A DNA stretch of 64,000 bases from an uncultured Mesonia sp. (GTDB lineage Bacteria > Bacteroidota > Bacteroidia > Flavobacteriales > Flavobacteriaceae), in contig CATQIB010000025.1 of assembly GCA_958296185.1 (NCBI GenBank), positions 1 through 64,000 of the forward strand. The letters are read 5' to 3'. Position numbers and translations under genes: made by a program. Shown here in pieces: positions 63,494 through 64,000 of this stretch. The notes under the pieces were generated by a model. That model was not told the origin of the DNA, did no database searches, and worked only from the letters and a program-made list of their open reading frames with translations. Position 1 is the stretch's first letter. Each line of letters opens with the position of its first letter.

Positions 63494-64000
63494 TTAATCG
63501 TTGAATTCAACTCCGTTTGCTCCGATTCCTACGGTTACGCTCTGAATAAATTCTCCCTCTAAGTTATAAATCATCACATCACTATTTTCGGTAAAACCAT
63601 TAACATCGGTATAAAAAATATGATCTTCTTCTACGGCAAATCCGTAACCAACACCCCAACTTGCTCCATCTGCATTGGTATCAACCAAGGCGGTGGCGGT
63701 CATTATATTTGCATTGGTGGAATTTTTGTAAATGCTGCTTCCTTGTGTGAAATAAATAAAATTATCTTCAACATCAAATTTTGAAACCCCAGTAAAACCA
63801 TCGGCAAAAGGAATAGTATTAATTTTTTGCATTGAATTGGTGTTAAACTTACTCACGCCTGATTGGTGCAAAACATAAAGAATGTCGTCTTCCTCTTCTA
63901 TAGCTTTAATGTTGTCTGGTAAACTTATAGCCTGCTCTACACTAAAATCTGATATTTTTATTGGTGTTATTTCTTTTCCTGTACCAAAAGAAGCATTTTG
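63494..64000 (-). CDS. Surface protein C-terminal part (beta-propeller-like), 5' end outside window
   Basis: The last 168 codons are open to the window edge. Short repeating blade-like units are seen: DDILYVLHQSGVSKFNTNS, VEDNFIYFTQGSSIYK, EDHIFYTDVNG and DVMIYNLEGEFIQSVTVG, each with a [DN]-x-I-[YF]-[YF] strand. This matches YncE/DUF5074-like surface beta-propellers of Bacteroidota. No Por-type C-terminal sorting domain is seen. The binding target cannot be judged from this fragment. Confidence 0.65.
   Translation of the reverse strand, partial: QNASFGTGKEITPIKISDFSVEQAISLPDNIKAIEEEDDILYVLHQSGVSKFNTNSMQKINTIPFADGFTGVSKFDVEDNFIYFTQGSSIYKNSTNANIMTATALVDTNADGASWGVGYGFAVEEDHIFYTDVNGFTENSDVMIYNLEGEFIQSVTVGIGANGVEFND

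Noticed and set aside
1-64000. tRNA/rRNA genes, CRISPR arrays, insertion sequences, prophage
   Set aside because: I searched by eye for T-loop signatures, regular spaced repeats, transposase motifs and phage genes, and found none. A tRNAscan or IS database search could still reveal short items.

Overview
The window comes from the chromosome of a member of Bacteroidota, almost certainly Flavobacteriaceae. The DNA is AT-rich. At least eleven genes have the phylum-specific -7 promoter element TAnnTTTG, and starts mostly lack Shine-Dalgarno sequences. Family-level markers agree: a split transketolase, the CAL67264-type 60-residue membrane protein, DUF4295 beside rpmG, paired DUF4252 lipoproteins behind an ECF sigma factor, BshC, and a menaquinone cluster. 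I see no tRNA, rRNA, CRISPR array, insertion sequence or prophage.

Layout. Positions 1-3073 (minus strand) hold bshC, rimO and a small membrane-protein gene. All three are broken by single extra bases: 18 by my count, each duplicating a neighbouring base. Downstream genes are intact, so I read this as an assembly or base-calling artefact. Positions 3079-16991 hold ftsY, an L28-L33-DUF4295 operon, an exonuclease-FAH-Hpt-cinA operon, a 2-oxoacid dehydrogenase E2 gene, recR with a glycosyltransferase, an SSS symporter, a CoA-binding protein, fabH, an overlooked 58-residue membrane protein, and a TetR-ABC1 kinase pair. Positions 17165-34826 hold htpG, thrS-infC-rpmI-rplT (infC has no ATG, GTG or TTG start), an OmpA protein, dnaB, accA, lptF/G-tgt, split transketolase, a beta-barrel protein, ettA and a thioredoxin-like gene.

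Positions 34827-39480 are the accessory region and the most interesting part. One promoter drives a 711-residue lipoprotein with a C-terminal HExxH metallopeptidase-like module. Three small exported proteins follow, with a decayed orphan copy of the large protein's C-terminal module among them, and then a 355-bp tandem duplication that leaves a truncated copy of the last gene. This is the layout of a polymorphic toxin-immunity locus. An (AC)8 tract beside a 16-base palindrome lies in the first codons of the large gene and could make it phase-variable.

Positions 39592-64000 return to core functions: a META/DUF4377 lipoprotein, an acyl-CoA carboxylase beta subunit, an M1 peptidase, the operon holA-menA-hydrolase-menC-CPBP-menE, a stand-alone HSDR_N protein, a second GT2, an OmpA lipoprotein, an AIM24 protein, trx-deoC-deoD, a signalling set (PAS histidine kinase, receiver-Crp regulator, Usp, hemN) that suggests low-oxygen control, the ECF sigma operon, an S41 protease, and the 3' end of a surface beta-propeller-like protein running off the right edge.
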